Assembly (NCBI GenBank): GCA_025056255.1
Contig: JANWVT010000016.1
Coordinates: 1-64,000 of the forward strand
Direction: 5' to 3'
From: Bernardetiaceae bacterium
Lineage (GTDB): Bacteria > Bacteroidota > Bacteroidia > Cytophagales > Thermoflexibacteraceae
Length of the DNA: 64,000 nucleotides
A program made the position numbers and the translations under genes. Positions 42,171 to 53,271 of the stretch are shown in pieces. The first letter of the stretch is position 1; each line of letters begins with the position of its first letter. The notes beneath the pieces are model-generated. The model made no database searches. It was given only the letters and a program-made list of their open reading frames with translations, and was not told the origin of the DNA.

Positions 42171-43040
42171 TTATGCGCTTAGTTCCCTTAGTCGGAAAAA
42201 TTCTTTGGGGCGGATGCCTTTTTCGGTTTGTTGCAATGTACAACATTCGTGTACAGGGTCATGTTCAAAGAACAATACCCAATCCTCAGCCAAGGCGCGG
42301 TTCAGCACCCATTCTTTTTCTTGCAAAGTAAGAAGCGGGCGCACGTCGTATGCCATTACGTAGGGCAAAGGAATGTGTGCCGATGAAGGCAGTAGGTCGC
42401 CACAAAACAGGATTTTTCTTCCTTTAAAGCTTACAAGTGGCAGCATTTGTTTTTCGGTATGTCCATCTACGAACAGCAGTTCTATTCCTTCGGCAAAAGG
42501 AATCAAAAGGGGAGTAGTGCTGCTGAGTGGAGGGAGCTGGACCATTTGCAACTGTCCGCTTTCCTGCATAGGCAACAGATTTTCGGGCAGAAAACTCGCC
42601 TTTTCGCGTGCATTGGGCTGGGTTGCCCATTGCCAATGGGCTTGGTTTGTCCAATAAACAGCTTGGGGAAAAGTGGGTATTAGGCGCCCCTCAGAAGTAC
42701 GGACAACCCCACCGCCGCAGTGGTCGAAGTGCAGATGTGTGAGTAGCGCATCAGTAATATCCTGAAAATGAATACCTAAGTGTTGTAAAGAACTTTGCAG
42801 CGATGCTTCGCCATGTAGGTAATAATGGCTAAAAAACTTCTCACTTTGTTTATTGCCAATGCCATTGTCAACCAGTACTAAGCGATTACCTGTTTCAATA
42901 AGCAGGCAACGCATCGCCCACGTGCACATGTTATTGGCATCAGCTGGATTGAGATTTTGCCAAATCGTTTTGGGCACTACGCCAAACATAGCGCCGCCAT
43001 CTAATTTAAAAAAGCCGGTCTCTATGGTGTGCAACTGCAT
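42171..43040 (-). CDS. MBL-fold metallo-hydrolase, 289 aa
   Basis: Metallo-beta-lactamase fold hydrolase. The zinc-binding motif THLHFDHCGG (HxHxDH) is present, with further conserved parts VLVDNGIGNKQ upstream, FVDGHTEKQMLPLV and ILFCGDLLPSSAHIP. The layout is closest to the AHL-lactonase/AttM-AiiA-like or lactonase-type group, but substrate cannot be assigned. There is no signal peptide. It is oriented away from the TonB receptor gene. Confidence 0.87.
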   Translation of the reverse strand: MQLHTIETGFFKLDGGAMFGVVPKTIWQNLNPADANNMCTWAMRCLLIETGNRLVLVDNGIGNKQSEKFFSHYYLHGEASLQSSLQHLGIHFQDITDALLTHLHFDHCGGGVVRTSEGRLIPTFPQAVYWTNQAHWQWATQPNAREKASFLPENLLPMQESGQLQMVQLPPLSSTTPLLIPFAEGIELLFVDGHTEKQMLPLVSFKGRKILFCGDLLPSSAHIPLPYVMAYDVRPLLTLQEKEWVLNRALAEDWVLFFEHDPVHECCTLQQTEKGIRPKEFFRLRELSA

Positions 43041-43144
43041 GTTTCTGCAATTTTAGTGATGTCTTGTTGAGCTTCTGTTACACAAAAGTGGATTTATGGT
43101 TGCAATCAACTAACTTTTTGGCTCATTTATCAACCTGTTTTATT

Positions 43145-45886
43145 ATGAAAAATCTTTACTTCCTCATTTGGCTGTGCTTGTTTGCCACAGCAGCAATGGC
43201 GCAAAATTTTAAAGGCAAAGTTACGGATGCAGAAGGCAATGGGTTGCCGGGCGTATCAGTTGCCGTAGTAGGCAGTTCGCAGGGTACAATTACCAATGCA
43301 GAGGGCAATTTCAGCCTGCAACTCAAACAAGGCACCTACAAAATTCGCTTTTCTTTTGTTGGTTACAAAACACAGGAGCAAACTGTTACCATTGGTGCAG
43401 AAACTGTTACGCTCAACGTACAACTGGAAGACGATGTAGTCAGTCTTTCCGATGTGGTAGTATTGGGCTCGCGCTCAGCAGCTGTGCGTACCAGTGTGCA
43501 AACACCTGTTCCGGTAGATGTTATTACGATGAAAGACATGCAACTCACCGGTCAGATTGAGCCTACGCAAATGGTTAACTTTGTGGCTCCTTCTTTTAAC
43601 TCTGCCCGCCAAACTGTCGCCGATGGTACCGACCACATAGACCCCGCTACCTTGCGTGGCTTAGGACCCGACCAAGTGTTGGTACTGGTAAACGGCAAAC
43701 GCCGCCACAACCAAGCGTTAACCAACGTAAACGGTACCGTAGGACGTGGCTCGGTGGGTACCGACTTAAACGCTATTCCTGCTGCCGCTATTGAACGAAT
43801 TGAAGTGCTACGCGACGGTGCTGCCTCGCAGTATGGCTCTGATGCCATTGCAGGAGTAATTAATGTGGTGATGAAAAAAGAGGCGGGCACTTCTGCCAGT
43901 ATGCACTGGGGGCGCCACTACGCCGGCGACGGACGCAACCTGATGTTGGGGCTGTATCACGGCATGAAAGTAGGTAAAAGCGGCACTATCAGCTTTGCAG
44001 GCGATTTCCGCTTCCGCGAACCTACCAACCGTGCAGGCGACTACACCGGACCGGTTTACATCAACTGGAACACCGGCACCGACATTGCGCGCCGCCAGCA
44101 ATTGTACGAACAAGACGAAGCCCTGATTGCGCAACGCGGTTTCAGCCGCGCTAAAAACATGCAAATCGGCAACTCTAAGGTAGATAACTTTGGCGGTATG
44201 GTCAATGGCGAGCTTCGAGTAAGTGCCAAGACCAACTTCTATTTTACAGGCATGTTGAACTATCGCAGGGGACAAGCCGCAGGTTTTTACCGCTATCCTT
44301 TCCAAACTTCTCAAGTAAATTTAGACCTGTATCCCAATGGCTTTTTGCCGCAAATTCACTCTACCATCTGGGATCGCTCTCTTTTAGTAGGTATCAGCGG
44401 CGAGTTGGGCAACGGTTGGCGTTGGGACTTGTCCAATGTGTATGGTGGCAACTCTTTCCGGTTTGATGTGAAAAACTCGAACAATGCTTCGCAGTTTGCC
44501 TTAGGTGCACGTGCGCAAACCGAATTTTACGCTGGTACGTTAGGCTTCAATCAAAACACAGCCGATTTTGGCATATCCAAAGACCTTGGCAAACAAGTCG
44601 GCTTGAAAACCTTCAACGTGGCAGCCGGCTTGAATTTTCGCATCGACCAATACTCCATTAAAGCAGGAGAAGAGGCATCGTGGCGCAACTACGACCCAGC
44701 CTCTGGCAGAGCAGGCGGCGCACAAGTGTTTCCCGGCTTTCAGCCTGCCAATGAGGTAAATCAGAGTCGCAATGTACTGGGTGCTTATGTGGACTTAGAG
44801 TCTGACCTGACTGAGAAATTTTTGGTAAACGTAGCAGGGCGTTTCGAAAATTATAGCGACTTTGGCAGCAACTTTGCCGGCAAGTTGAGTGCGCGTTATA
44901 AATTTGCTGAGGTATTTTCCGTACGAGGAGCTATTTCCAACGGCTTCCGAGCCCCTTCGGTGCATCAAAGCGCCTTTAGTGCTATTTCCACCGTATTCAT
45001 TTCTGTTCCAGGGCAGGGTTTGCAGCCTCGCCAACAAGGTACCTTCCGCAACGGCAGCCCTGTTGCCAATGCTTTTGGCATTCCAAAGTTGAAAGCAGAA
45101 ACCTCGGTTAACTACAGCTTTGGGGTTACCTCCCAAATTACCGATAACATTAGCCTGACCATTGATGCTTATCAAATTGACATCAAAGACCGCATTGTAC
45201 TCACCGGTCAGTTCCAACGCGGCACTTCGCCTACTGGTCAACTTATTGCGCGCATCCTTGACAACGCCGGTCAGCAAGAAGTGAACGCCGCAGTATTCTT
45301 TACAAACGCTATTAATACTCGTACGCAAGGGTTAGACATTGTGTTGAGTGGTAGCCAAGCCATCGGCAAGGGAACCTTGAATTTTACCTTAGCTGGCAAC
45401 ATGAACCGCACTACTGTGCAAGGCGAGCCGCGCGTATCGGAAACCCTGCCACCCGACCAATTTGGCAATGTACTGTTTAACCGCTTAGAGCGTTCTCGGA
45501 TTGAAGTAGCACAGCCCCGCAGCAAGTATACACTGGGTTTGAACTACAAAATCAATAGCTTTGGAGCCAACCTGCGCCTCACACGTTTTGGACGCGTAGA
45601 AGTGTGGGACCCTGCCAACCCCGCCTTGGACGAAAGTTTCTCGCCCAAAGTAGTTACTGACCTGAGCGTAAGTTATCGGATTATGAAAAACATCGGTATT
45701 ATGGTAGGGGCTAATAATTTGTTAGACGTATATCCTGACCCCTTGCGGGCAAACCAATGGCCTACGCCTACGCGAACTACTGCTTTGGATAATACTTCTT
45801 TCAACCGCTTCATTTACAGCCGTAATGCTACGCAATTTGGCTTTAATGGAGGTTACTACTACCTTAGCATCAACGCTAATTTTTAA
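43145..45886 (+). CDS. TonB-dependent receptor with carboxypeptidase-like regulatory domain, 913 aa
   Basis: Outer-membrane active transporter energised by TonB. Signal peptide to about residue 19 (ends AAMA). Residues 22-110 are the beta-sandwich regulatory domain (GKVTDAEGNGLPGVSVAVVGS, FSFVGYKTQEQTVTIG). A plug domain follows to about 230 (TLRGLGPDQVLVLVNGKRRHNQ; IEVLRDGAASQYGSDAIAGVINVV), then the barrel with the terminal LSINANF. No SusD partner lies next to it and it lacks the SusC-specific features, so it is more like a siderophore or cofactor receptor. Substrate unknown. The in-frame region 43064-43144 is excluded because the signal peptide begins at 43145. Confidence 0.95.
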   Translation: MKNLYFLIWLCLFATAAMAQNFKGKVTDAEGNGLPGVSVAVVGSSQGTITNAEGNFSLQLKQGTYKIRFSFVGYKTQEQTVTIGAETVTLNVQLEDDVVSLSDVVVLGSRSAAVRTSVQTPVPVDVITMKDMQLTGQIEPTQMVNFVAPSFNSARQTVADGTDHIDPATLRGLGPDQVLVLVNGKRRHNQALTNVNGTVGRGSVGTDLNAIPAAAIERIEVLRDGAASQYGSDAIAGVINVVMKKEAGTSASMHWGRHYAGDGRNLMLGLYHGMKVGKSGTISFAGDFRFREPTNRAGDYTGPVYINWNTGTDIARRQQLYEQDEALIAQRGFSRAKNMQIGNSKVDNFGGMVNGELRVSAKTNFYFTGMLNYRRGQAAGFYRYPFQTSQVNLDLYPNGFLPQIHSTIWDRSLLVGISGELGNGWRWDLSNVYGGNSFRFDVKNSNNASQFALGARAQTEFYAGTLGFNQNTADFGISKDLGKQVGLKTFNVAAGLNFRIDQYSIKAGEEASWRNYDPASGRAGGAQVFPGFQPANEVNQSRNVLGAYVDLESDLTEKFLVNVAGRFENYSDFGSNFAGKLSARYKFAEVFSVRGAISNGFRAPSVHQSAFSAISTVFISVPGQGLQPRQQGTFRNGSPVANAFGIPKLKAETSVNYSFGVTSQITDNISLTIDAYQIDIKDRIVLTGQFQRGTSPTGQLIARILDNAGQQEVNAAVFFTNAINTRTQGLDIVLSGSQAIGKGTLNFTLAGNMNRTTVQGEPRVSETLPPDQFGNVLFNRLERSRIEVAQPRSKYTLGLNYKINSFGANLRLTRFGRVEVWDPANPALDESFSPKVVTDLSVSYRIMKNIGIMVGANNLLDVYPDPLRANQWPTPTRTTALDNTSFNRFIYSRNATQFGFNGGYYYLSINANF

Positions 45887-45910
45887 TACCAACTGAAAAC
45901 AACACAACTC

Positions 45911-47491
<1,581 letters not shown>

Positions 47492-47576
47492 AATTTTTTG
47501 TTACCTTTTTTAAACAGTATTTGCAAAGGCGATGTTTACAACAATACACGATTGATGTTTCGGCATAAAAACATCG

Positions 47577-47584
47577 TAGTTTTG
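47577..47584 (+). promoter_or_regulatory. Promoter -7 box of hslU
   Basis: TAGTTTTG, exact match to TAnnTTTG, 23 bases before the hslU ATG. A TTG at 47552-47554 is a possible -33 (22-base spacer). A GATGTTT/AAACATC hairpin (47554-47575) lies between the boxes. Confidence 0.45.
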
Positions 47585-47606
47585 TAAGATTTAAAGCCGG
47601 ATTGCC

Positions 47607-48989
47607 ATGCTGGAACAAAGCGAATACCTGACTCCCAAGCAAATTGTAGCCGAATTAGATAAATACATTATTGGACAACACGAAGCTAAGCGCAACGTAG
47701 CCATTGCTTTGCGCAATCGGTGGCGGCGCATGAATGCTCCTACGGACATGAAGCGCGAAATACTGCCTAACAACATTTTGATGATTGGCGCCACAGGCGT
47801 AGGCAAAACCGAAATAGCCAGACGCTTAGCTAAACTTGCTGATGCTCCTTTTGTGAAAGTAGAAGCCTCAAAGTTTACCGAAGTAGGCTACGTAGGTCGC
47901 GATGTAGAAAGTATGGTGCGCGACTTAGTAGAGCAAGCTGTTAATATGGTCAAAATGCAGAAGCGCGAAGAGGTGAAGCACCGAGCAGCCGAAGCGGTGG
48001 AAGAAATCATCTTAGATGCGCTGATTCCGCCAATAAGATCTAAGCGCAATGCCACTGAAAGCGCAATGGGCTTTCAACTTAGCGACTCAGACATAGAACT
48101 AAACGAGCGCACCCGAGAGCGTTTTCGCGAAAAACTGCGCAATGGCGAGCTGGAAGACCGCAAAATTGAAATTGAAATAGAAAATACCGTTGGCAACATG
48201 AGCATCATTGGCGGCGCCATTGATGAGGTTTCGATGATGAACTTGCAAGAAGTGATCAGCAATATGATGCCCAAAAAAACGCGCAAGCGGAAAGTAGCCA
48301 TTTCAGAAGCACGCCGCATCCTGATGGAGGAAGAGGCTGCTAAGCTGATTGACATGGACGAGGTGAAGCAAATTGCTTTGCAGAAAGCTGAAAACTTGGG
48401 CATCATTTTCATTGATGAAATCGATAAAATTGCCTCTTCTCATAAATCGGGCAGCGGACCAGATGTGAGCCGAGAAGGCGTACAGCGCGACTTACTGCCT
48501 ATTGTAGAAGGCAGTGCAGTCAATACCAAATACGGTGTTGTCAATACCGACCACATCTTGTTTATTGCAGCCGGCGCTTTTCACTTCTCCAAACCCTCTG
48601 ACCTCATTCCCGAGTTACAAGGTCGTTTCCCTATCCGTGTGGAACTACAAAGCCTCACCAAAGAAGACTTCTACCAAATCTTAAAAGCACCTAAAAATGC
48701 ACTGACTAAGCAGTACCAGTGTTTACTGGCTGCCGAAGGCGTGGAGCTAACTTTTACCGATGAGGCACTGGAAGCTATTGCCGAGGTAGCTTTTACCATT
48801 AATGCTGAGATAGAAAACATTGGTGCGCGCCGCTTGCACACGGTGATGAGCCATTTGCTCAACGAATTTATGTTTGAAGTACCCGATACCATTCCGCCCA
48901 ACTCTAAACTGGTGGTAAATCGGGATATGGTGCACCAACGTTTGAGTTCACTGGTCAAAAATCGCGACCTCAGCCACTATATTTTGTAG
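47607..48989 (+). CDS. hslU: ATP-dependent protease ATPase subunit HslU, 460 aa
   Basis: AAA+ unfoldase that feeds substrates to the HslV peptidase. N-terminal LTPKQIVAELDKYIIGQHEAKRNVAIAL is diagnostic, followed by Walker A GATGVGKTE (61-69), GYVGRDVESMVRDLVEQA, the I-domain (about 110-245), Walker B in IIFIDEIDKIA and the sensor-2 region NIGARRLHTVM. Size is normal. hslV is not adjacent, as it often is in other phyla. Followed 54 bases later by nuoH. Confidence 0.97.
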   Translation: MLEQSEYLTPKQIVAELDKYIIGQHEAKRNVAIALRNRWRRMNAPTDMKREILPNNILMIGATGVGKTEIARRLAKLADAPFVKVEASKFTEVGYVGRDVESMVRDLVEQAVNMVKMQKREEVKHRAAEAVEEIILDALIPPIRSKRNATESAMGFQLSDSDIELNERTRERFREKLRNGELEDRKIEIEIENTVGNMSIIGGAIDEVSMMNLQEVISNMMPKKTRKRKVAISEARRILMEEEAAKLIDMDEVKQIALQKAENLGIIFIDEIDKIASSHKSGSGPDVSREGVQRDLLPIVEGSAVNTKYGVVNTDHILFIAAGAFHFSKPSDLIPELQGRFPIRVELQSLTKEDFYQILKAPKNALTKQYQCLLAAEGVELTFTDEALEAIAEVAFTINAEIENIGARRLHTVMSHLLNEFMFEVPDTIPPNSKLVVNRDMVHQRLSSLVKNRDLSHYIL

Positions 48990-49043
48990 TATTGGCAGGA
49001 AGTATTCTTCCCAGTATTCAGAAAGAAAGCGCTAATCGCGGTT

Positions 49044-50093
49044 ATGCCCACAGTGGTTTTGCTTTTTCTGTTCTTCTTGGGCTTTTTGCTACTCTACACA
49101 GTATTTGCTGTGTATGCAGAGCGAAAGATAGCAGCATTTATCCAAGACCGGCTCGGACCGATGGAAACAGGCTATTATGGCTTGCTGCAAACCATTGCCG
49201 ACCTGTTAAAAATGCTGCAAAAGGAAGACATCGTGCTGCACAATGCCGATAAGTTGTTGTTTAAACTGGCACCGTTTCTCATTTTTGCATCGGTTTTTGC
49301 GGGTTTTTGTTTTGTTCCCCTTGCACCGCATGCTGTTGGTTCAGGCAGTGCTACGGGTGTTTTTGCATTAATGGCAATTATTTCTTTGGATGTAATGGGC
49401 ATTTTAATGGCAGGGTGGGGGAGCAATAGCAAGTTTTCTGTTATTGGTGCAATGCGCTCAGTTGCGCAGATTGTGTCGTACGAAATTCCGCTCGGCTTGT
49501 CGGTACTTTGCGTAGCAGTATGTGCCGGCACACTTAATTTACAAGAAATGGCATGGCAACAAAGCATCTTTGCTCCGGCAAGCAATCTATGGGGCGGTAT
49601 TTTCAATTGGCACATCGTCCGCTATCCTTTGCTGTTACCTGCTTTCCTGATTTTTTTCATTGCTTCGTTAGCAGAGTGCAACCGCGCCCCCTTCGATTTG
49701 CCCGAAGCCGAGTCGGAATTAGTGGCGGGCTATCAAACTGAATATGCTGGCTTTCGCTGGGCAATGCTGATGCTAAGTGAATACGGCATGATGTTATTGG
49801 TTAGCTTGCTTTCGGCAGTAATGTTTTTCGGAGCTTGGAATACGCCACTACCCAACATAGGTGCATGGCGCCTTGCTGAATGGACGAGCGGCATGCTTGG
49901 GCAACTCTCTGCATGGCTTTGGGGTAGTTTTTGGCTGCTCAGCAAAGCTTTGTTGTTAGTGGGGGTGCAAATGTGGGTGCGCTGGACTTATCCGCGCTTG
50001 CGTATAGACCAACTCATGGCACTTTGTTGGAAATATTTGACTCCAGCAGGGCTACTCTTGCTTTTATTTTGTGCTTTAATGAAACTGATGTAA
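49044..50093 (+). CDS. nuoH: NADH-quinone oxidoreductase subunit H, 349 aa
   Basis: Membrane subunit of respiratory complex I at the quinone-binding junction. Eight membrane helices can be drawn. Diagnostic segments: YAERKIAAFIQDRLGPMETGYYGLLQTIADLLKM, the SMRSVAQIVSYEIPLGL segment (here AMRSVAQIVSYEIPLGLSVL), RAPFDLPEAESELVAGYQTEYAG, and WVRWTYPRLRIDQLM near the end. No other nuo gene is adjacent; neither nuoI nor nuoG is in this window. The start ATG at 49044 gives MPTVVLLFLFF, a helix at once. Confidence 0.95.
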   Translation: MPTVVLLFLFFLGFLLLYTVFAVYAERKIAAFIQDRLGPMETGYYGLLQTIADLLKMLQKEDIVLHNADKLLFKLAPFLIFASVFAGFCFVPLAPHAVGSGSATGVFALMAIISLDVMGILMAGWGSNSKFSVIGAMRSVAQIVSYEIPLGLSVLCVAVCAGTLNLQEMAWQQSIFAPASNLWGGIFNWHIVRYPLLLPAFLIFFIASLAECNRAPFDLPEAESELVAGYQTEYAGFRWAMLMLSEYGMMLLVSLLSAVMFFGAWNTPLPNIGAWRLAEWTSGMLGQLSAWLWGSFWLLSKALLLVGVQMWVRWTYPRLRIDQLMALCWKYLTPAGLLLLLFCALMKLM

Positions 50094-50269
50094 GTACTGC
50101 AACCTATCAGACCAGATTTGGATTGAAGGAACACTACAAAGCCAAAAGGAGCCAAAAATTGTTGGGTTTGGTAGTACTCAACCACATATGAGGTGGCGTG
50201 CGTCTGCATATGCTTGCTACAAGTGATGGCGAACAAAAGCACGTGCAGCAGTGCGAAAAGTGGCTAAAT

Positions 50270-50875
50270 TTAGCTGTCTCTCCTGCCTTGCCCTTCCATT
50301 ACGGCGCGTCCTTTGAGAAAACAGGCACGACAGCGCGGCTCATATACATCTTGTTCACCCAAAAGCAGGCGCTCGCGTGAGGCACTAAGCCGATAGGAGA
50401 ACGATGCCATACCGCCACAGCGCACGCAAATAGCATGTACTTTGGTAACAAACTCCGCAATTGCCATTAGCGGCGCCATCACACCAAACGGTTTGCCTTC
50501 AAAATCCATATCCAAACCCGAAACAATGATGCGTTTACCTTTGCGCGCAAGGGTTTCGCAAATTTCTATGAGTTCTTCATCAAAAAACTGCGCTTCATCT
50601 ATTCCGATAACGTCGCAGTCGCGCCCTAATAGCAATATTTCTTTGGCAGTTTGAACAGGGTTAGAGTGAATTTCGGTTTTGTTGTGCGAAACCACTTTTA
50701 CTTCATCGTAGCGGATGTCGAGCGCTGGCTTGAAAATAGCCACTTTTTGCCGCGCTATTAGGGCGCGATTTACGCGGCGGATTAGCTCTTCTGTTTTACC
50801 AGAAAACATAGAGCCGCAAATCACTTCAATCCAGCCGTGTGGAGTTTTATTAGGATGATAGGGTTCAATAAACAT
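50270..50875 (-). CDS. tdk: Thymidine kinase, 201 aa
   Basis: Phosphorylates thymidine for salvage. The P-loop GSMFSGKTEEL is at 21-31, followed by VNRALIARQKVAIFKPALD, the DEAQFFD motif and a C-terminal Zn-type CVRCGGMASFSYRL with a later RCRACF pair. I start at ATG 50875 (MFIEPYHPN); the frame runs to 50950 but the extra 25 residues lack family similarity. Divergent from purK, with 68 bases between starts. Confidence 0.96.
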   Translation of the reverse strand: MFIEPYHPNKTPHGWIEVICGSMFSGKTEELIRRVNRALIARQKVAIFKPALDIRYDEVKVVSHNKTEIHSNPVQTAKEILLLGRDCDVIGIDEAQFFDEELIEICETLARKGKRIIVSGLDMDFEGKPFGVMAPLMAIAEFVTKVHAICVRCGGMASFSYRLSASRERLLLGEQDVYEPRCRACFLKGRAVMEGQGRRDS

Positions 50876-50943
50876 CTGAAAAGCATATAAACTGGGCGTA
50901 AAGTAAGGAAAAATGAAGAACTTTGCACTCCACTTTTTTATCC

Positions 50944-52116
50944 ATGGCATTCAAACAAATTCACTTAGGTATTTTAGGAGGCGGGCAGTTAGGCAAAATG
51001 CTTATTCAGGCTGCTGCCGATTGGAACGTATATGTGAAGGTATTAGACCCTGCTCCTGATGCGCCTTGCCGCGCACTGGCTCATGAATTTGTCTGCGGTG
51101 CACTAACCGACTATCAAACCGTTGTTCATTTTGGGCAAGATGTAGACATCCTCACCATAGAGATAGAACACGTCAATGTACAGGCATTGGAAACCTTGCA
51201 AGCACAAGGCAAACGGGTTTATCCTGACCCCCAATGGCTGCAAATTATTCAAGACAAGCGCCTGCAAAAGCAGTTCTACCAAGCCCATCAAATTCCAACC
51301 GCGCCTTTTGTGTTAACGGAAAATCGTGCCGATGTAGCCCGATATGCCGACCGCCTTCCTGCTGTTCACAAACTCGGCAAAGAAGGCTACGACGGACGCG
51401 GCGTGCAGAAAATCAACACCATTGCCGAGTTGCCCAAAGCCTTTGATGCACCCAGTGTATTAGAGCAACACATCGATTTTGAGAAAGAACTCTCAGTAAT
51501 AGTTGCTCGCAATCGCTCAGGGCAAATGGAGGTTTTTCCGGTAGTAGAAATGGTTTTTCATCCGGAGCATAACTTAGTGGAATACTTGTTTGCTCCTGCC
51601 AATGTGCCTGCTACCATAGCGCACAAGGCTCAGAAAATAGCAGAACAGATAGTAGCCACTATGGGCTACGTAGGCTTGTTGGCAGTAGAAATGTTCCTGA
51701 CCAAACAGGGTGAGATACTGGTCAACGAAATAGCACCTCGCCCACATAACAGCGGTCACCATACCATAGAAGCCAATTATACTTCGCAATATCAGCAGTT
51801 GTTGCGTGCCATTTTCGACTTTCCTTTGGGCGATACCACTGCTCGCTGTCCGGCAGCAATGGTAAACTTACTTGGCGAACCGGGCTACACCGGCGAGGCA
51901 GTGTACAAAGGAATAGAAAAAGTGTTAGCCCTGCCGGGTGTGTACGTACATCTGTATGGCAAAACCATCACTAAGCCCTTCCGCAAAATGGGGCACGTAA
52001 CCATTCTGGCTACTGCTGCCGACGAGTTGGCGCAAAAGGTTGCACTGGTAAAACAACGACTGAAAGTGATTGGAGAGCAGCGTACTGCCGCGCAAACGTC
52101 GGAGGTAATATCATGA
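50944..52116 (+). CDS. purK: 5-(carboxyamino)imidazole ribonucleotide synthase, 390 aa
   Basis: ATP-grasp enzyme of purine synthesis that carboxylates AIR. The opening LGILGGGQLGKMLIQAA is diagnostic, with DKRLQKQFY, PAVHKLGKEGYDGRGV, EQHIDFEKELSVIVARN, and VNEIAPRPHNSGHHTIEAN (ATP-grasp metal site). Start ATG at 50944 (MAFKQIHLG). The 4-base ATGA overlap with the downstream RluA gene suggests coupling. purE is not in this window. Confidence 0.96.
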   Translation: MAFKQIHLGILGGGQLGKMLIQAAADWNVYVKVLDPAPDAPCRALAHEFVCGALTDYQTVVHFGQDVDILTIEIEHVNVQALETLQAQGKRVYPDPQWLQIIQDKRLQKQFYQAHQIPTAPFVLTENRADVARYADRLPAVHKLGKEGYDGRGVQKINTIAELPKAFDAPSVLEQHIDFEKELSVIVARNRSGQMEVFPVVEMVFHPEHNLVEYLFAPANVPATIAHKAQKIAEQIVATMGYVGLLAVEMFLTKQGEILVNEIAPRPHNSGHHTIEANYTSQYQQLLRAIFDFPLGDTTARCPAAMVNLLGEPGYTGEAVYKGIEKVLALPGVYVHLYGKTITKPFRKMGHVTILATAADELAQKVALVKQRLKVIGEQRTAAQTSEVIS

Positions 52117-53156
52117 GCGAAGAAATGGATGATTTTGCTGTTGAACAAGATGATGATGCCCTTTTTGAACACTACCGCATTGTGGTAGACAAGGGGCAGT
52201 CGCTATTGCGCATAGACAAGTTTCTTTGCGACCGCTTGCCCAATACCTCACGCAGCAAAATTCAGGATGCTATTCACCACGGCTTTATTCAGGTCAACCA
52301 GCAGCCAGTAAAGCCCAACTACAAAGTGCATCCGTTAGATGTCATTACCGTTTCGTTGCCCGAGCCACCGCGAAGCGGGGAAGTCAAGCCTGAAAACATT
52401 CCGCTAAACATTGTTTTTGAAGATGAGCACCTGTTGGTGCTCAACAAACAAGCCGGCATGGTAGTACATCCGGGCTACAACAACTGGGAAGGCACGCTGG
52501 TTAACGCATTGGTATATCATTTTCAACAATTGCCAGAGATGCAGGGTAATGAAGGACGCCCCGGACTGGTACATCGGATAGACAAAGATACCAGTGGGCT
52601 CATGGTAGTTGCCAAAACCGAAATAGCCATGATGGGGTTGGCGCGGCAGTTCTTTCATCATACCATCGAACGGACTTATTACGCGCTTGTCTGGGGCGAA
52701 CCCAAAGCGCCCCGAGGCACCATCAATGCACCACTGGGCAGAAGCCCCAAAGACCGACGCGTTACAATTGTGTACGAAGGAGAAATGGCTGCACAAGGGC
52801 GCCATGCTGTCACTCACTACGAGGTAGTTCAACCGCTGCGCTACGTGTCGCTTGTTAAATGCCAACTGGAAACAGGACGCACACATCAAATCAGGGCGCA
52901 CATGAAATATTTGGGTCATCCACTCTTCAACGATGCCACTTACGGCGGTAACCAAATTTTGAAAGGAACGCCCTTTTCCAAGTATCGCGCTTTTGTAGAA
53001 AACTGCTTCAACCTAATGCCTCGTCAAGCCCTGCATGCCAAGTCGCTGGGCTTTGAACATCCTGTTACTAAGCAATATATGCAGTTCGACTCCGACCTAC
53101 CTGCCGACTTTCGCGCTGTGCTGGAAAAGTGGCAACACTATGTTACTTACAACTAA
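52113..53156 (+). CDS. RluA family pseudouridine synthase, 347 aa
   Basis: Isomerises uridine to pseudouridine in rRNA or tRNA. N-terminal S4 RNA-binding domain (RIDKFLCDRLPNTSRSKIQDAIHHGFIQVN), then the catalytic domain with the motif HRIDKDTSGLMVVAK containing the catalytic Asp, and GRTHQIRAHMKYLGHPLFND. The S4-bearing form and length fit RluD/RluB-type members (RluD likely), but the target site cannot be read from sequence. Overlaps purK by four bases (ATGA). Confidence 0.93.
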   Translation: MSEEMDDFAVEQDDDALFEHYRIVVDKGQSLLRIDKFLCDRLPNTSRSKIQDAIHHGFIQVNQQPVKPNYKVHPLDVITVSLPEPPRSGEVKPENIPLNIVFEDEHLLVLNKQAGMVVHPGYNNWEGTLVNALVYHFQQLPEMQGNEGRPGLVHRIDKDTSGLMVVAKTEIAMMGLARQFFHHTIERTYYALVWGEPKAPRGTINAPLGRSPKDRRVTIVYEGEMAAQGRHAVTHYEVVQPLRYVSLVKCQLETGRTHQIRAHMKYLGHPLFNDATYGGNQILKGTPFSKYRAFVENCFNLMPRQALHAKSLGFEHPVTKQYMQFDSDLPADFRAVLEKWQHYVTYN

Positions 53157-53177
53157 CTGTTGAAGATTGTTAAAATA

Positions 53178-53208
53178 TTGCTGCTCAGCCATAAAGATGT
53201 TAATTTTG
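53178..53208 (+). promoter_or_regulatory. Promoter of the first small lipoprotein gene
   Basis: TTG (53178-53180), 20-base spacer, TAATTTTG (53201-53208). Match to TAnnTTTG with a core TTG at -33. Predicted start near 53215, 57 bases before the ATG. Confidence 0.6.
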
Positions 53209-53271
53209 CGCGCCCATTTTGAAAGGCAGACAGAAATTTCTAAAAATCACTCAACCTGAAAAGTATTGCTC

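Noticed and set aside
43064-43144. Upstream extension of the TonB receptor
   Set aside because: A signal peptide starts at the ATG 43145; the extra residues would block it.
43041-43144. Riboswitch upstream of the TonB receptor (cobalamin type)
   Set aside because: Only about 100 bases separate the divergent genes and no conserved cobalamin box is visible.
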